64,000 nt of DNA from Gibbula magus (lineage: Eukaryota; Mollusca; Gastropoda; Trochida; Trochidae): positions 41,664,914 through 41,728,913 of the forward strand of contig OW388304.1 in assembly GCA_936450465.1 (NCBI GenBank), in the 5' to 3' direction. This document shows positions 43,291 to 55,480 of the stretch, one piece after another. Within the stretch, counting starts at the first letter, position 1. Every line of letters begins with the position of its first letter. The notes under the pieces are model-generated. The model saw nothing but the letters and a program-made list of their open reading frames with translations, ran no database searches and was not told the DNA's origin. Made by a program: the position numbers and the translations under genes.

Positions 43291-43824
43291 CCTTTTTTAG
43301 GCAACGGAAATAAAACAAAACTAAGCAGCAATAATTATTGATCTGGAAATTTCCCTGATCTAAAAATGCCATTAAATAATATACGTAAATATGACTGCAA
43401 AACGAGCTTATATTGCCCTCAAACATCTCAAGGGAATACTATCTGGACCTGAACTTCTTTTTCTTGTCGTAAATCAAAAAGGGCGAAAACAGCCTCGACA
43501 TACCTATTTCCCTTTTCACAATATATTTGATATTATCATAATTACAGATTCCACAAATAGCTCCTTGCGCATTATGATTCACAATGTAATCTTTAATATA
43601 AGTTAATCCATGGTCATGACGTCACTCTATTGTGTTTTAAGTTGATTATTATTTAGGAATCAACTGTTCATTGACTGTCCCAGTCAGGAGGGGTGTTAGG
43701 TTTAGACATATTCAGTAATGGCTAATCGAGTACATTTTTCGAGACTGATGTATTTTGTCTAAGTGTACATGAATAGGATCTTAAAATATCTCTCAATTAG
43801 ACAAGTTAATGTTTGTAATGCATG

Positions 43825-43900
43825 AACCTGGGTTCGAACATGCAACCCTTCGCTTGGTAGTCAGCGCTTCTAACCATTAGGCCACAAGACGCTGTTAGAA
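43825..43900 (-). mobile_element. tRNA-derived SINE head
   Basis: The minus strand carries an A-box-like TGGCCTAATGGTTAGAAGCG and a B-box-like TGTTCGAACCC about 35 bp apart. The acceptor-stem halves do not pair, so this is not a functional tRNA. The same sequence recurs 1585 bp downstream. Confidence 0.6.
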
Positions 43901-44186
43901 ACCTTAGGAATGTTTGTCAGTAAGAATCCAACGTTCTATTCAGGGCACGGAAGGCATGGAAAGGCAGAGTTTCAGCTGTCAATCTCTTCGCTTCGCGTGG
44001 TAGTTTTACGCTGCACGTGCGTGGAATAATCCATTTCATGAGGGCCGCAGCTACTTGTACCATATCCGAAGAACGAGCGCCGAAATTTGCAAAATAATTG
44101 ATTTTGGTATTCCATAATTGAAATTTATTGTTTCAAATATAAAATAATCACATATGCCTGTTTCGTGAAGACATACATGGATTAAG

Positions 44187-44288
44187 ATGGAGAATTCATT
44201 CGAAGCAGTGGATTCGTTAAAAATAATCAACTCGCCCCGACGAGTTGATTATTTTTAACGAATCTACAGCTCCGAATGCATTCTCCAT
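44187..44288. repeat. Palindrome with 47-48-bp arms, copy 1
   Basis: The arms centred on CTCGccccgaCGAG include GGATTCGTTAAAAATAATCA and its inverse. Outer parts have some mismatches. Confidence 0.88.
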
Positions 44289-45409
44289 TACATAGAAAAT
44301 CTTCATCAATATGAACGTTTTGAATATCTAAAACATCTTTAAAATACTCAACCCATCCTGAGCAGTTAAACCATGGTACAAATTTAAATGATATTTAAAT
44401 TTTATTGATATTTAAAATGTCTCATATGAGACCACAATGATTAAACTCTTTTACCGCTGGAATAGTCTGATAATATTGCATTGGTTATATTGTATATTCC
44501 CGCTTCTTTCAATCTCATACATGTCGGTTTTGCAAATGTACAAACGATTCATGTTATTAATCTTCTTGATTGAGTTTCCTAAATGATAAACTTGGTTTCT
44601 TTGCCATACATATTCATTTAATCAAATCTCCGTGAGTTTCCTCAATTATTGAAATGGTTTCTTTGCGTTTCTTATTATACATAGCTACTTTGGCATACAC
44701 ATTTTTATTTTAATATCTTTGACTGCTTACTCTTTTCCTTTTGTTTCCTTTTGTTTCCTTTTTATAATACCTTGAAAGCATACATGTATGTCATGTTTAC
44801 TTTCAGAGTTACCACATTGATGTTTTTCCAAAAATCGTTAGTGACCCATCTTCCATGGTTGAAAACTTTCATTGGTTTCTATTAATATTTATACAATAAC
44901 AATTCCCTAGAACGTTTTAGACCTGATTTCTGGATCACATCAAAGTTGATTGAATGATCGAAGCCTTCTACCATTATATCTAATAAGAATATTTATCCTT
45001 CCCTCAAACATCTCAAGGGAATACTATCTGGACCTGAACTTCTTTTTCTTGTCGTAAATCAAAAAGGGCGAAAACAGCCTCGACATACCTATTTCCCTTT
45101 TCACAATATTATTGATATTATCATAATTACAGATTCCACAAATAGCTCCTTGCGCATTATGATTCACAATGTAATCTTTAATATAAGTTAATCCATGGTC
45201 ATGACGTCACTCTATTGTGTTTTAAGTTGATTATTATTTAGGAATCAACTGTTCATTGACTGTCCCAGTCAGGAGGGGTGTTAGGTTTAGACATATTCAG
45301 TACTGGCTAATCGAGTACATTTTTCGAGACTGATGTATTTTGTCTAAGTGTACATGAATAGGATCTTAAAATATCTCTCAACTAGACAAGTTAATGTTTG
45401 TAATGCATG

Positions 45410-45485
45410 AACCTGGGTTCGAACATGCAACCCTTCGCTTGGAAGTCAGCGCTTCTAACCATTAGGCCACAAGACGCTGTTAGAA
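45410..45485 (-). mobile_element. tRNA-derived SINE head, second copy
   Basis: Copy of 43,825-43,900 in the second unit, with at least one substitution in the middle (TGGAAGTC in place of TGGTAGTC on the plus strand). Confidence 0.6.
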
Positions 45486-45771
45486 ACCTTAGGAATGTTT
45501 GTCAGTAAGAATCCAACGTTCTATTCAGGGCACGGAAGGCATGGAAAGGCAGAGTTTCAGCTGTCAATCTCTTCGCTTCGCGTGGAAGTTTTACGCTGCA
45601 CGTGCGTGGAATAATCCATTTCATGAGGGCCGCAGCTACTTGTACCATATCCGAAGAACGAGCGCCGAAATTTGCAAAATAATTGATTTTGGTATTCCAT
45701 AATTGAAATTTATTGTTTCAAATATAAAATAATCACATATGCCTGTTTCGTGAAGACATACATGGATTAAG

Positions 45772-45873
45772 ATGGAGAATTCATTCGAAGCAGTGGATTC
45801 GTTAAAAATAATCAACTCGCCCCGACGAGTTGATTATTTTTAACGAATCTACAGCTCCGAATGCATTCTCCAT
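45772..45873. repeat. Palindrome with 47-48-bp arms, copy 2
   Basis: Identical in layout to 44,187-44,288. A related, more diverged fold-back lies at 63,720-63,832. Confidence 0.88.
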
Positions 45874-46621
45874 TACATAGAAAATCTTCATCAATATGAA
45901 CGTTTTGAATATCTAAAACATCTTTAAAATACTCAACGCATCCTGAGCAGTTAAACCATGGTACATATTTAAATGATATTTAAATTTTATTGATATTTAA
46001 AATGTCTCATATGAGACCACAATGATTAAACTCTTTTACCGCTGGAATAGTCTGATAATATTGCATTGGTTATACTGTATATTCCCGCTTCTTTCAATCT
46101 CATACATGTCGGTTTTGCAAATGTACAAACGATTCATGTTATTAATCTTCTTGATTGAGTTTCCTAAATGATAAACTTGGTTTCTTTGCCATACATATTC
46201 ATTTAATCAAATCTCCGTGAGTTTCCTCAATTATTGAAATGGTTTCTTTGCGTTTCTTATTATACATAGCTACTTTGGCATACACATTTTTATTTTAATA
46301 TCTTTGACTGCTTACTCTTTTCCTTTTGTTTCCTTTTGTTTCCTTTTTATAATACCTTGAAAGCATACATGTATGTCATGTTTACTTTCAGAGTTACCAC
46401 ATTGATGTTTTTCCAAAAATCGTTATTGACCCATCTTCCATGGTTGAAAACTTTCATTGGTTTCTATTAATATTTATACAATAACAATTCCCTAGAACGT
46501 TTTAGACCTGATTTCTGGATCACATCAAAGTTGATTGAATGATCGAAGCCTTCTACCATTATATCTAATAAGAATATTTATCCTTCTTGATAAGGATGTA
46601 TTTTGTATACCTGTATGCATT

Positions 46622-47160
46622 GTACACTCAACCGCAAAAGAAACGTCACCATACATAATGCAAGCTAAACACGTTAACACACAAGTGTTAAACACGACTG
46701 AAACAGAGATGCATCATGTCTTCAGAAGTCAACTAAACTAAATGTGAAATTTCAAAACATTATCTGTTCAAATTGCTGAGAAACACACGTTTTAAGAATC
46801 GTCTTATTCGAATCTAGAGACGAGACGAGACGAGATTGGACAGTCAAAAACGTTTTTTTGGCACGTTTTATCACGTCCTACAGTAAAGACCCGTCAACAA
46901 ATTTAAGTCAAAGAATGTTATTTATGTCGACAATATCATTGATTAATTAAAATTCTCCATTTTTACATTCTACATGCTGACAAAAACCACTCTGAAGAGT
47001 GATTTTAACACCCCAAGTGTATTTGAACTGACATAATATTAAAAGTATCATACTCTGATGCATAAATTGTGAGTACTTCTTTATTAAACATGTGTCTATC
47101 GAATACATTAAAAATCGACATTCAGTCTTTTCGACAGTAACATACACAAACAGAATGTTC
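46622..47160. mobile_element. MITE family C, copy 2 (inverted relative to copy 1)
   Basis: It starts TACACTCAACCGCAAAAGAA and matches copy 1 read on the other strand. The far terminus has been lost. Confidence 0.78.
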
Positions 47161-47689
47161 AGTTGTAAACACCGTCGCTGATTTAATTGCTGAATCCAGA
47201 TTCCCCGTCACTCGCACAAGGGAATTGTCACATTAGCTCGTCAACCAACTTTTGCGGAAAATGTCTCAAACACTTAAATGTAGAAATTGTGTTTGGATTT
47301 TCTTAACATTTAGAAGTATCGTTGTACTCTAAGATTAAATAGTTATAATAATAATAGTTGACAGTGAAACATGCTTAAGTGTATGTGATGACAAACACAT
47401 ATCCATACGTCAGCCGAACGAGTATAAAGTAGGTTTTCATTTTCCCCGGCTCAATCACAGATCAATAACGCCAGAAGATAGCAATAGAGCTCATAGCCAC
47501 CAGTCACCAATATCGATGTAATATTGGTTGCCTCAATGACACTCATCACATATCCGACAATGTGCAGTTTCTCACAGGGTATTATTTTCATCGTTGCTAA
47601 GTTACCGTATTCGCGTAAATACAGTGTTATTGAATGATAGCCCTCCACAACCTATATAAATGTTTTGCAGTGCACAACAAGCGAGAATG
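47161..47689. other. Unassigned spacer
   Basis: No gene or repeat is recognised. Confidence 0.4.
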
Positions 47690-47855
47690 ACCATTCAATA
47701 GAGATTATTAACCAAGTGTTTTTCCGTATAATTAATATCATATATTTGGAATAAAAAGTATTATGCAAGCCTTTGGCGAGCATAATACTTTATGATATTA
47801 ATATACGATATTAATGATAAGGAAATACACGAGGTTAATAATCTCTATTGAATGG
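47690..47855. mobile_element. Short MITE with perfect 24-bp inverted ends
   Basis: ACCATTCAATAGAGATTATT begins the element and its exact inverse ends it. The interior has a second partial inversion ('aagtattatgcaagcc'). Confidence 0.85.
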
Positions 47856-48462
47856 TGAAATATATTTATCATATAATGTCATTATTAAAATAAGCGTTTT
47901 GCTGGGTTAAACGAGGTAAAAGAATTGACCCAGTTTTAGCGGAGTAATTTCATAGACGGTACATCAAAGTGCTGGTCACAATATCGGCGATATATAGCTG
48001 TGAAGTGCCTGGAAATAGTTCTTAATTAAAACAATTTAAAAACACGATGATGTGGGCGATTCTTTAAAAAAAACGACAATTGGTCCCTGATCTCTTGTTC
48101 ATGAAGATATTTTCAATCAGTTCATAAGTATATATCTAATAATTAAAAAGCACTCATGAATCACTTGGTCACGTTACTAGAACATGGGCAGTAACTCCAG
48201 TTTAAACGTTTTGGAAGCTGCGTTGCAGGGTTGATTTGGATTGCTGTAAAACAGTATCTTTCAGAGTTAAACGGTAATTATTTGTGAGGTGGGGTTGTTT
48301 CCTTCGTTAATGACCATAAGTACCTATTAATGTACCTAATACCGTATGCTCAGCCCTCAAGAACTGCCAAAATGCTAGTGCGATCGACGACGCGCGTCGG
48401 TAGGTCACACACTGACACATCATGATTCATTTTGTGCACAGGACGTTGAAGCTACATGCTAA
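47856..48462. other. Unassigned spacer
   Basis: No gene or repeat is recognised. Confidence 0.4.
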
Positions 48463-48714
48463 TGCTACGGTCACACTTACACGATGTCATCCACGATGTA
48501 TCACGTGCAACTTCATCTTGATATGCACCTATATGTTCTGGATACACACGCCATTCACACTTACAACGAACTTGATGTGCACGTGGCTTTTCGGCGAAGG
48601 TCGTATTGAGCTACGATTGGGTAAAATGTTTTGAACATGCTCAAAACTTTCGTGATCATCGGGAAACATCGTGAAATACACGCACTATGCACGTGGTGCA
48701 TAAGTGTTAAATCG

Positions 48715-51700
48715 TACTTTACTCTTGTTTTTTTTTTTTTTTTTTTTTTTTTTTTATTCCATTTCAATTCAAAAATACAGAGTTTGTGTAGTTTACAATC
48801 AATGTTGGCTAGAAATCAAGACTGCACTGAAATGGACAATGAACAACAAGAGGTATTTTACAAGTGCTTCAATCAAACTTAGTCATCAGTTGCTTCCATT
48901 TTCTTGTAAATGGATGTAACCTGTTATTTTTCCTAGCAATAAATTTTTCTATTGTGTAGGTTACCTTTACCTTAAAAGATAAGGCACATTGCTTAATACT
49001 AGAAATATAAATGAATCTTTTGGCTAAAAGAATGATATGATTAAGTAATTCATTGTTTGAGCACAGTCCAAACATGATAATAAATTCTGTAAAAATAATA
49101 TTACATAGAAGGTGGGTGTTAAGAAAATTTTCCAACATATGCCAAAAGTCTTTTACCAAATCACAGTTAAAAAACATATGTGAAATATCTTCTGAAGTAT
49201 TTTTACAAAAGTTACATATATTCTCATCAACTAAATTCATCTTCATCAGTTCTTTCTTTGAATATATTGTTCTGTAAATGAATCTGTATTGAAAATCTAA
49301 CAATTTGCAATCTTTAGTACATTTCCTATAAAATCTAAATACTTCTTTCCAAATTATATCCTGCTGAAAGACAAAATTCCAATATTCTAGTACCTTTGGG
49401 GTTGTGTTATTTTTAATCAATTTGTCATAGAATACTCTTGAGCCTTTAATAAAGGAGATCATGTCAATGTAAACAGTGTTTAAGGTTAATTGATTCAAGC
49501 ATATGATTCTGTTTCCCAATTCCTGTCTCCAGTGCTTTGGAATATTATTCAATAAATGTTGATGGTCCAAAAAGGTTCCTTTTATTTGATATTTCTTTTT
49601 TAGATTTTCAAAGGTTAGAAAACCATTTTCATCACAGATATCTCGAATGTATTTTATACCGTGGTCAATCCAATTTCTTATCATATATGATGACCTAAAG
49701 AAGTGGTTAAGCCAAAGAGGTTGAGCCAAGATTTGGTTTATATCATCACTGTCAAAAGTAATTTTTTTATAGTATCTCCTCCAAGCTGACAAAACATCTC
49801 TCCAGTAAGGATTATCCTTGTCTGATAAGCAATCAATAGCATTAGAGCCAAGCGAGAACAGATTTCCTAGTGGGAAGATGTTAGCACAATTGTGGGTTTT
49901 ATTCAGGTGAAATTTAAGTGATGATAATTTCAAAGCATCAATGAAGCCCTCTATGTCAATCATTCTTAGGCCTCCATCTTCATAAGTTCTAGTGATATTT
50001 GATCTTTTTATCTTATCATTCTTATTATTCCAAATGAATCCATAGATTAATTTATTGAGATCATTAATAAATGCTTTAGGAGGATTAGGTAATGCAGAGA
50101 AGATATGAACTAGAGTTGAAATTGCCAAGGTTTTAATAACAGTGATTTTCCCAATAAGAGTCAGGTTTCTCCTTCGCCAACTAGCAAGTAATCTATTAAT
50201 ATGTTCTAAGCGTTTTCTTGTGTTAATTACCCATAAATCTTTAAGGGAAGCATTAAGAGTAATTCCTAGTATTTCAAAGTCCCCACTGTGCCAGTCAAGA
50301 GACAAGTCATTAGCTAAAATAATGTTGCTACCTGTCATTGAACCAATCCATATAGCTTTTGTTTTGTTTATGTTCATTTTCAGTCCAGACATTTGATAAA
50401 ATTTATTAAGGGTTTCTATTGCGGCATTAAGGCTTTTTTCAGATCAATCTAAATATAATTGTGCATCATCAGCATATTGACCAAGCTTTTGTTCTTTATC
50501 ATTAAGTGTTATACCCTTAATATCAGGATTTGATCTTATCATTATGCCTAAAATTTCAACAGCTATGATAAATCAATAAGGTGAGACTGGATCTCCCTGT
50601 CTACATCCCCTCTCCTGAAGGAAAAAAGATGAAATATGGCCATTCTGTATTACAGCTGCTGTATTATTACCCGTTAGAATTTTGATCCATTTAATGATAT
50701 TGGGGCCAAATCCGAAAGCTTCCATTGCCTTTATAATAAATGGTTTGGAGATAGTGTCAAATGCTTTTTCAAAATCAATTAGTAATAGAAGGCCTGGTTT
50801 ATTTAATCTTCTTGTTTCAAATGTTATGTCATACAGGAGTCTTATATTTTCACTCATACACCTCCCAGGTATAACGCCTGTTTGGTTTTCATGAATAATA
50901 GTATCTAAAACTGACTTGATTCTATTAGCTATACATGTGCTTATAATTTTATAGAGGGTATTTAGTAATGAGATAGGGCGCCAATTCTTTAACAGTTTCC
51001 GGTCTCTGTTAGGTTTTGGTAGGCAAGTTATGATTTCCCTATTCATTGTAATAGATAATTCGTTGTTCCCATAAGTTTCTTGTATGAACTTGTATACCCA
51101 TGGCCCTAATTCTCTCCAAAAGAACTTGAAAAACTCAATTGGATAACCATCTATTCCTGGGCTCTTGTCATTCTTCATGGAATATACCGCCTTACTAATT
51201 TCTGCCATACTTAGTTCCTTTTCTAGGTTGTCAAATTCCTTTTGATTTAATTTGGGAAAATTGATATTGTTTAAGTCAGTTTCATCTTCTTCATCATGTT
51301 TGTGAATATCTGTATATAACTTACTGTAAAACTGTTTAAGTTCATCTAAAATACTCTCCCCATCTGTGATTACCTCTCCATTATCTTTTACAATATTATT
51401 TATAAGCTTACTAGTATAGTTCCTGTTTTCAAGATGACAGAAGTATTTTGTCGGTTTTTCACCTTCTTCATACCATTTGATTCTTTTTAAGAATTGAGAT
51501 TTGTTTATGTCTTCTTCATTAAGTTGTTCCAATTGTTGTTTCTTTTGTGTTAATTCTGACAAAGAATTTTCATTGAGATTGTTAAAATCACTTCTTATAT
51601 TTTCCTCAATGATTTGTATGGCTTCTTCTAAATCTTCTCTGTTTTTTGCTCTATTTTTCTTAATATATGTAGAGTAAGAAATAGTTTTGCCTCTCAAATT

Positions 51701-52749
51701 CATCAAGAAAGTTTCGAGAAATAGTGATTGGGATATTTTCAATTCTAGATTTTCATTTGTTATGGAGTCATTAAATTCGTCTTCATTGCATTTGTTTAAT
51801 GTATATTCATGAAGAGTATCATGTAATTCTCTTTTAACAATTTGAATGTAATCTTCATCACGTAAGAGGGAGGAATTAAATTTCCAATAGCCGCGGCCCC
51901 TTTCATTACTTAATTTATTTGAAAGTGATAGTGTAATTGGAGAATGATCAGATTTGTATCCTGGTATAATATTGGTTTCATATGATACATTAAACAAATC
52001 CTGAGAAACTAGAAAAAAGTCAAGCCTAGCTTGCTGTCTAGGATTTTTCTTCCACCAAGTAAATTTTTTGGAATTTGTGTTTTGTTCTCTCCAGATATCT
52101 ATTAAGTCTAATTCTTCAATCTTTTCTAGAACAACATTTCTTGCATTAGGATTATTAATGTTCTTGTAATTTTCTAGGTCTACTGCAGGATTAAGTACCA
52201 AATTCCAGTCACCGCAGATTATAATTGATTCATTTCCAAATTCCACAATGTCTTCGAATAATTTGGTATAAAATTTGGGTGTATCTTTGTTCGGACCATA
52301 AAGGTTTGTTAGGGTAATATTCATTCCATCTATTGTTACATCAACTATAATGAAATTGTTATTCTCATCATTAAGTGATTTATGAACTTTGATTTCCATA
52401 TTATTGTTAAAAAGAATGGCTACTCCCCTTGAATTTGATCTAAAGGGTGCAATTATACAATTTAATCCCCATTAATTTTTCATAATATCTTTATCTTTTT
52501 CTGAAATATGAATATCTTGTAAACAAACAATTGAATAATTCTTTCTTTTCCATATTTTCATAATTTCCTGTCTTTTATTTCTTTCTGCCAACCCTCTGCA
52601 ATTGGCTGATACTATTCTTATCCTATCCGAAGCCATTATTACATTCATAATAAATACATTGTTTAGTATTGCCTGTGAGTTTGTTGCTGTATTTTAGAAT
52701 AGAAATGGTGTTTTTAACAAATAAAATAGGATAGGATACTTTACTCTTG
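48715..52749 (-). mobile_element. L1/Tx1-like LINE insertion with 13-bp target duplication
   Basis: The element (48,728-52,736) ends in a poly(A) tail, seen as a T run at 48,728-48,756. TACTTTACTCTTG occurs directly on both sides (48,715-48,727 and 52,737-52,749), which proves a single retrotransposition event. It carries ORF2 only; the copy begins about 100 bp upstream of the ORF2 ATG, so ORF1 is missing. Three in-frame stops interrupt ORF2, but no frameshift. Confidence 0.93.
48869..52636 (-). pseudogene. L1/Tx1-like ORF2: endonuclease, reverse transcriptase, C-terminal knuckle
   Basis: One frame of about 1255 codons from ATG at 52,634-52,636 holds the whole protein with three stops: TAA at 52,472-52,474, TGA at 50,573-50,575 and TGA at 50,444-50,446. 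The endonuclease shows SANCRGLAERNKR, CLQDIH, YGPNKD, CGDWNLV and SDHSPI. The reverse transcriptase shows KSPGIDGYPIEFFK, NWRPISLLN, IDFEKAFDT, GCRQGDPVSPY and the active site YADD between the two TGA stops. The C-terminal part carries GKITVIKTLAIS, FIWNNKND and a CxxC...H...C knuckle (CNFCKNTSEDISHMFFNC). In the older copy at 13.6 kb the first stop position is a Glu codon, so the TAA is a later mutation. Confidence 0.92.
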
Positions 52750-52949
52750 TTTATCGTAGCATTATCGTGAGTAAATTGATATTACGATGCTCCCGTCAAC
52801 TGTACGAATAGGAAGTGCTAATTGCGAATGTGTTACGTTCACTAAAAGAGTTGATTCCGAGCATAAGGCGTATTTAACAAGACACCATTAAGTGTTTACC
52901 ACGATATTCAAGTGCTCTTTACAAACAATGTCTTTTTTGGCATGTTTGG

Positions 52950-53560
52950 TATGTAATTAATCTTTATTTCATATTGAAAAGGCCACAGGTGTAAAGCACA
53001 TACATGATGGATAAATGCACACATAAATACGGGTTACATCGATAATACGTTGTTTCTATACAGCATTGCATAATGGATGAACATGGCAAGATTTTGTAAT
53101 ATAGTTTGACTTCTAATGCTGACAAGAGTTGATCATTTAATTGTATTTGGATGGACAGTAATATTTTCAAATATATTTACAACGTAATGTATATTACGAC
53201 GGGACAATGAGAAGGAAATGATAGGTCGTGAGACGAACATCTAAATCGTGCTAATGAACGTCTAAATTTCATTATGTTAACACATGATAAATATAATTCA
53301 TCGATTAGATCATTTTTGAACATTGAATAATACAAACATTTGCTTGATAACGAAATGTGTTCACTCTATGTTTGAGGATAGATATGTTTAAGTCTTGTAG
53401 TTAATGACTGACTGAACGGTGTGTGAAATTCTTCATATTGTGCATTCGGTGTCGACCCGGGGAGTATAAAATTATAAATTTCAGATGTCCCGCCAAATAT
53501 AATTTCAGTTTGGGGCAAAGTGCCGTTTAGTATAATAATAGCTGTAAAAGGGTATTTACT
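52950..53560 (-). mobile_element. 3' fragment of CR1-like LINE
   Basis: 'gaaaaggccacaggtgtaaa' near 52,976 matches the 3' end of the LINE at 4,640 ('ctgaaaggccacaggcctgt'), and the following minus-strand coding sequence is a decayed relative of its C-terminus. No intact frame remains. Confidence 0.7.
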
Positions 53561-53697
53561 TGTCAAAACACAACCCGCGAAGGGTGTTGCTTATCAAAAC
53601 AAACTTGTTTAATTGAGAAGTTGCAGTTAACAGAGTAAGCATGCATGTGTTTTATTAAGAATACAGTTTCTTCATACACATCTCTTGTTGAAAAAAA

Positions 53698-54190
53698 TTG
53701 TATAGTGCCTTTAAAGATTTTCAAAAAATCTTTGATTATATATGGCGGGTTGGACTTTGGCAAAAACTTATCAATGATGTGATTTCAGGGAAGATCTTAA
53801 AAGTTATTTGTAATATGTATGATGATATTAAGTCTTGTGTTTCATTAGGGGGAAAGGATTCTGCTTATTTTGATTGTTGTAAAGGAGTACGCTGGATGAG
53901 TTACACCATAAATGTATTTAGAAAATAGTGTGTAATGTGGAGGTTAAAAGAGAATATTGATAAGACTAAAGCAGTTGTGTTTGGATCCGGAACTGCAAGG
54001 GTGAATTTTCGACAATATTTTGTTGGTGACGTTATTTAAAAAAATTCCGATAGTTATACTTACCTAGGAATATAATTTCATAAGAATAGGAAATTTAATA
54101 CTGCCATAAAAGCCATAAGAGATCAAGGCCTGATAGCAATGTATTGGTTGTTACTAAAATCACGAAATCTACATTTACCACTTTGTAAAT
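53698..54190 (+). mobile_element. Fragment of CR1-like LINE reverse transcriptase (plus strand)
   Basis: The frame DFQKIFDYIWRVGLWQKLI...VICNMYDDIKSCV matches the FEKAFDSVDRQKLWSLF...LLHNMYENVKACV segment of the LINE at 4.6-8.9 kb. It continues after breaks with DKTKAVVFGSG and SYTYLGI. The YxDD-type segment is deleted. Confidence 0.75.
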
Positions 54191-54299
54191 AATGTAAAAT
54201 ATTATTAACCCGTGAATTGATGGTTGAGACAAATGAGTGCATATATGAGAATATGTTATCTGAAAAGCAGAAAATCAGTCAATCCCCAAATTTCTGCTC

Positions 54300-55010
54300 A
54301 ATAAGTCAAAATTGGATTTATTTTTGCATCAAATATTTTGAAGAAGGTTTTATAATTCATATAGTGTATTGATTGTTATCAGTATACGGATTAGTGTTTT
54401 ATGCGCCCGAAGCGCAGCATATTTGACATGCATGGTCCAGGAAAGCCCATTGGTGAACAACAATCCCAAATTCTTATAACAGCTAACACATTCTAGGCGT
54501 ATATCCTTAAATGTCCATTTTTCTATTTTAGAGATTTTACCCCCTTATTCAAAGACGACGTTTTTTTTTTTATCTCCCTGTTAATTTCCGTGTATCACAG
54601 TATTGTTCAAGTTCATTTAATTGATTTCGGAGGCCACGTATGGGGCTTGAAAATAAAACAACGTCGTCTGCAAACAAGAGAAGGAATATTTAGACAATTT
54701 CTTGATGGAGTTGGATGCCGTTTGAGCATTTAGTTTCCATGTGGGTAGCAAGTTCATTTATGAAGAATGAAAAAAGAAATGGGCTAAGAATACATCCCTG
54801 TCTGACACTTAGTTGCAGTTCGAACGTTTCCGAAAATCTTTGGTTACTTTTAACGCATGCCTTTACGTTATTACATATTCAATAAAAGTTTACACATTTT
54901 GTCACTAAGACAAGCATATAATCATATTGTCAATGGTGGTATATCCATGTCTAAAGCTAGCTTGTGATTCATTTATTGTATCCATTGTATACCCCCAGTT
55001 TACAAGTCTC
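54300..55010 (-). mobile_element. Fragment of CR1-like LINE reverse transcriptase (minus strand)
   Basis: Nucleotide phrases are shared with 5,570-6,370: 'tttttgcatcaaatatttt', 'aacaatcccaaat', 'gtcgtctgcaaa' (the FADD site) and 'gaaatgggct...atacatcc'. All frames are broken. Confidence 0.78.
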
Positions 55011-55480
55011 TTACATGTCAAAGGGTCTGTTCATGAAATTTGAGTCTATTAATATACTTTACGCAATACCAACGGCACATTCTGGTATTGCCCAAGAAGC
55101 GAACAAGAGAGCGAGAATGTTAGGTCGTAGAAAAAGAGTGCTCAGGTAAGATATGTGGTTATCATTAGTATATAAGTTATAAACTTCTCTCGAGGTCAAT
55201 ACATTCTGGTGTTATCGTCAGTGCAGCTGTATAGCCCGAGCCGAAGGCGAGGGCATACACTGCAACGAAAATGCGTTGTGAACACGCCCCTTTCTTGACA
55301 AACACGCACGCAAATCTGAGTAATAACGTAGGTCTCACTTGATGTGAACGTAATGTGTTAGTGATACACTCGCGGTACATCGTATCTTGTTCTTGTAAAC
55401 AGTATAAAATACCTTTTACTACGATAATCCCCACCTCGTAATAAGCACGTCTATGACATCGTGTAAGTGTGACCGTAGCA

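Larger units (their letters stand above)
43416..45000. repeat. Tandem duplication, unit 1 (1585 bp)
   Basis: It is nearly identical to 45,001-46,585, with only scattered substitutions. It contains a tRNA-like SINE head on the minus strand and a 47-bp-armed palindrome. No gene is supported. Confidence 0.93.
45001..46585. repeat. Tandem duplication, unit 2 (1585 bp)
   Basis: Head-to-tail copy of 43,416-45,000. The junction is exact: unit 1 ends TTTATCCTT and unit 2 starts CCCTCAAACA, and unit 2 ends with the same TTTATCCTT. Confidence 0.93.
48463..55480. mobile_element. Composite region bounded by 28-bp perfect inverted repeats
   Basis: TGCTACGGTCACACTTACAC opens the left 28-bp repeat (48,463-48,490), and its exact inverse closes the region (55,453-55,480). 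The L1 insertion (48,728-52,736) accounts for about 4 kb of it and older LINE pieces for about 2 kb more. The carrier is probably a DNA transposon or MITE interrupted by these. No transposase is visible. Confidence 0.6.

Noticed and set aside
43825..43900. Possible functional tRNA gene on the minus strand
   Set aside because: A- and B-box-like motifs are present, but no acceptor stem pairs and the sequence is part of a duplicated repeat.
50444..50575. Two TGA codons in frame near the reverse transcriptase active site, suggesting recoding
   Set aside because: A third stop (TAA) occurs in the same ORF at a position that is Glu in another copy, so ordinary decay explains them.
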